From Cerasicoccus maritimus (GTDB taxonomy: Bacteria; Verrucomicrobiota; Verrucomicrobiia; Opitutales; Cerasicoccaceae), in the NCBI GenBank assembly GCA_031296935.1, contig JAVDPD010000016.1, positions 1-64,000 on the forward strand: a DNA stretch of 64,000 nucleotides, read 5' to 3'. This document shows, one piece after another, positions 61,962 through 64,000 of the stretch (position 1 is its first letter; each line of letters starts with the position of its first letter). Position numbers and translations under genes: made by a program. The notes under the pieces were generated by a model, which saw only the letters and a list, made by a program, of their open reading frames with translations, was not told the origin of the DNA and did no database searches.

Positions 61962-62785
61962 TTCGCATTGAAGAGGAAGACTCCTGGCTGCTGCTGGGGC
62001 ATTGCGCGCACGCAAACTTGGCGGGAGAGTTTGCCCGCCACTGGAAGAACGAATGCTTTCTGCCGCCCGATCCGTTCGTGCATATTCTCGATGCAGTGTC
62101 GCGTCACGATGACAGCTGGGGAGACGTCGATGCCAACCCTGTCCTGACGCCCGAAGGCAACCCCTCAGCTTTCTCGAGTGAGCTCGTGGGAACCTATGAT
62201 GCGTTCGAGGAAATTGATCTAGACGATTACCTGCGTGTACGCGGTGAGGCGACGGAAAAAGCGGCCGCGCGTGATCCCTATGCAGGCATTCTAATTTCCA
62301 TGCACACGGTAAACCTGCTGACCGAGCAGGCGGACTTGAGCACGCTGACGCCCGACGAAGCGAAGATTCACTCTGCGTTTATCGACGGCCAACTGAAGCG
62401 TCAGCAAGAGCTGATTGTCTTACTCAAGGAAACTGGCTTTGTGGAAAGTGCGTTATCGGAAACCGCGCTACGCCGAGGCTTCGAGTTTTTGCAGGCGTGC
62501 GATAGCCTCTCGCTGTTGGTAGGTGTGGATTTTGTCGAGCCTTCGCAGCTTCGCCATGCGCAGCCGATGCGCGATGGGGAGAAGGCGATTATTAAATTTA
62601 CGCCTCAAGGCAACGGCGTGTTCGAGCTCGATCCATTTCCGCTCGATGAAGTCGGGCTGTCGTTCGAGATCCCCTATGTGCGCGTCCCCAAAACGGCGAC
62701 CGTAAGTTTAGAAGCATACCAAGCGGCTTACCGAGTCGCAGAACACGTTGCGAAGAAAATAACCTTTATCGCGAAAACCAAATGA
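61958..62785 (+). CDS. DUF3891 family protein
   Basis: 275 residues. N-terminal LLLGHCAHANLAGEFARHWKN, then ILDAVSRHDDSWGDVDANPVL, which holds the HDxxW pattern and Asp/His that suggest an HD-like metal site. AGILISMHTVNLL further on. The family is of unknown function and often stands beside amidohydrolases. 4-base overlaps with both neighbours indicate tight translational coupling. Confidence 0.85.
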   Translation: MIRIEEEDSWLLLGHCAHANLAGEFARHWKNECFLPPDPFVHILDAVSRHDDSWGDVDANPVLTPEGNPSAFSSELVGTYDAFEEIDLDDYLRVRGEATEKAAARDPYAGILISMHTVNLLTEQADLSTLTPDEAKIHSAFIDGQLKRQQELIVLLKETGFVESALSETALRRGFEFLQACDSLSLLVGVDFVEPSQLRHAQPMRDGEKAIIKFTPQGNGVFELDPFPLDEVGLSFEIPYVRVPKTATVSLEAYQAAYRVAEHVAKKITFIAKTK

Positions 62786-63246
62786 GCAGCCCCGAAAGCA
62801 AACTCGCAGCGTTGAATATCACCCTGCCGCCGCCGCCTCAGCCCGGCGGAAATTACCTACCGTTTCGACGCGAGGGGAACTTGGTTTTTCTTGCTGGCGT
62901 GATCAGCGCTTCGGCAACGGCGGGCGAGTACCTTGGTCAAGTCGGGGACGAGCTCTCACTGGACGATGGCTATCAGGCCGCCAAACTTTGTGCCCTCAAT
63001 GCGCTCGCAGTGATGAAGTCGATTACCGGTTCGTTGGATGATGTGGAAAAAATTCTTTACGTCGGCGGCTACGTAAATGCGATTCCCGCTTATGGCAAAA
63101 GCCCGTCCGTGATCAATGGTGCCTCGGACCTTTTCGTAGAGCTTTTCGGCGAGGATGGGCAGCATGCTCGCGCGGCTGTTGCTGTAGCCGGCTTGCCGAA
63201 AAACGCCGCAGTTGAAATTCAGGTAAACCTCAAGTTGAAGGCTTAG
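62782..63246 (+). CDS. RidA family protein
   Basis: 154 residues, chorismate mutase-like trimer fold. LVFLAGVISA, AAKLCALNALAVMKSITGSLDDVEKILYVGGYV, and GQHARAAVAVAGLPKNAAVEIQV, which carries the Arg of the active site. RidA hydrolyses reactive enamine/imine intermediates. This shorter-tail subgroup is the one often found with amide- or imine-producing catabolic enzymes. The stop overlaps the end of the convergent creatininase gene. Confidence 0.92.
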   Translation: MSSPESKLAALNITLPPPPQPGGNYLPFRREGNLVFLAGVISASATAGEYLGQVGDELSLDDGYQAAKLCALNALAVMKSITGSLDDVEKILYVGGYVNAIPAYGKSPSVINGASDLFVELFGEDGQHARAAVAVAGLPKNAAVEIQVNLKLKA

Positions 63247-63986
63247 CTATCTGCGTCGAGTAGCGATCGGATTTGCCTGTGAAGTAATTCCACAACAGCG
63301 CTCAGCCATTGCTCGCCCTCGGATGCGGTGGCCTTGGTTGCGTCGCCCAATGTGCCGCTGGGCGATAAGTCCGCGGTCTTCCAGGCAAAGGTAGCGGGCG
63401 CATTTTCTGAAGCAATATTGCCCGCCGGAAAGCGCTCATCCATCCAGTGGCAGTCAGCTTTTTCCATGTCGACTAGCTCCGGCTGGATGGCCAACATCAG
63501 CGCCGTCTCATATTGTCCCGCGTGAATGCCAAATCGCTCTTCGCGCGGATTGAGTCCGGTCTTTGGATACGAGGAAAGAATACTGGCCTTGATGGACATT
63601 GAATTTTCGATCTCGCAAACCGTTGTGCGTAGGACCGGCGAGTTACCTCCGTGGCTGTTTAAAATTGCGACTCGCCGAAAGCCCCAACGCTCGAGTTGCT
63701 TCACCGTTGTCAGCACTTGATTGCGGAGAGAGTTTGCGGAGATCGTCAACGTACCGGGAAAGCCATCGTGTTCATTGCTTTTGCCGACCCAAATCGGTGG
63801 TGCGATCCACAATGGATCGTCGTCGGAAAGCTCGCTTAGGATCCGCTGTAGAAAGGCGTTGCCGAGCAGTGAGTCAACGCCCACGGGAAGGTGAGGACCA
63901 TGTTGTTCGATGGCTGCCGTCGGTAATAAAACGAGCGCATTGGGATCACTCGCCGCCGCGGCTATCTGCGAAGGTGTCATCGACAT
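63243..63986 (-). CDS. Creatininase family protein (N-terminus may lie beyond the window)
   Basis: About 247 residues visible. AAIEQHGPHLPVGVDSLLGNAF has the metal-binding Glu/His/Asp of creatininases, WVGKSNEHDGFPGTLTI, AILNSHGGNSPVL and GIHAGQYETALML complete the set. Relatives act as creatinine or related amide/lactam amidohydrolases, including a deformylase of riboflavin/F420 pathways. The reading frame remains open to the window edge, so the true start may be outside. Confidence 0.88.
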   Translation of the reverse strand: MSMTPSQIAAAASDPNALVLLPTAAIEQHGPHLPVGVDSLLGNAFLQRILSELSDDDPLWIAPPIWVGKSNEHDGFPGTLTISANSLRNQVLTTVKQLERWGFRRVAILNSHGGNSPVLRTTVCEIENSMSIKASILSSYPKTGLNPREERFGIHAGQYETALMLAIQPELVDMEKADCHWMDERFPAGNIASENAPATFAWKTADLSPSGTLGDATKATASEGEQWLSAVVELLHRQIRSLLDADS

Positions 63987-64000
63987 CAAGTAGCGCTCTT

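Overview
The window looks like a chromosomal segment of a marine-type Verrucomicrobiota, probably class Opitutia (Puniceicoccales/Opitutales relatives). This is inferred from gene content: a PEP-CTERM exosortase substrate, type II secretion-like prepilins placed beside secreted carbohydrate-active enzymes, heparinase II/III-type, DUF2264 and PL6 proteins, a sialate O-acetylesterase, and many unrelated housekeeping genes on alternating strands. No rRNA, tRNA, CRISPR array, prophage or classical insertion sequence was found.

Layout. (1) 0.2-10.2 kb: riboflavin enzyme RibBA with a degenerate cyclohydrolase half, a metallophosphoesterase, a prepilin-like protein, a VOC-family protein, pyrF, an orphan NtrB-like PAS histidine kinase, then an outer-membrane-lipoprotein-sorting-like protein and an MMPL/RND exporter with a C-terminal cyclic-nucleotide-binding domain. 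(2) 10.3-22.7 kb: a 2-hydroxy-acid (lactate) block with larE divergent from larC-larB, then a SppA/ClpP-fold protease, miaA and a glycosyltransferase, then an FMN alpha-hydroxy-acid dehydrogenase and lutA-lutB-lutC. A small AT-rich cassette interrupts lutB/lutC. (3) 22.7-29.8 kb: homoserine dehydrogenase, a tandem pair of single-pass membrane proteins of unknown function, an MFS permease, a secreted C39-like protein and a secreted low-complexity protein. (4) 29.8-36.9 kb: a CusB/CusA-type metal efflux pair, an FMN reductase and a FecR-domain protein. (5) 37-45.1 kb: ROK glucokinase, a tiny secreted protein, a dihydrolipoamide-dehydrogenase-like flavoprotein, XerC-type recombinase, a GxxExxY cassette, nrdR, pabA/trpG, tgt with an altered zinc site, and an orphan NarL-type regulator. 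(6) 45.3-60.5 kb: a polyuronate or sulfated/acetylated polysaccharide utilisation locus: LacI regulator, heparinase II/III-type lyase, DUF2264 protein, D-hydroxyacid dehydrogenase, secreted jelly-roll-like protein, PEP-CTERM protein, PL6 lyase, SSS symporter, ManA-type isomerase, sialate O-acetylesterase, prepilin and a TIM-barrel isomerase. (7) 60.5-64 kb: phosphoribosyltransferase, acetamidase/formamidase, DUF3891, RidA and creatininase-family genes, most of them overlapping.

Structure beyond genes. A 17-bp palindrome with a free 3-base centre, roughly ACTTTGY-NNN-RCAAAGT, occurs eight times, mostly inside coding sequences. A separate AT-rich palindrome near WTTAATAAAWATTAAA sits in three promoter regions of the polysaccharide locus and is a candidate operator for its LacI regulator. 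Two small genes (a 91-codon orphan and a GxxExxY gene) are each bracketed by imperfect inverted repeats, as mobile cassettes would be. Two long perfect inverted repeats (32 and 25 bp) lie next to miaA and tgt.
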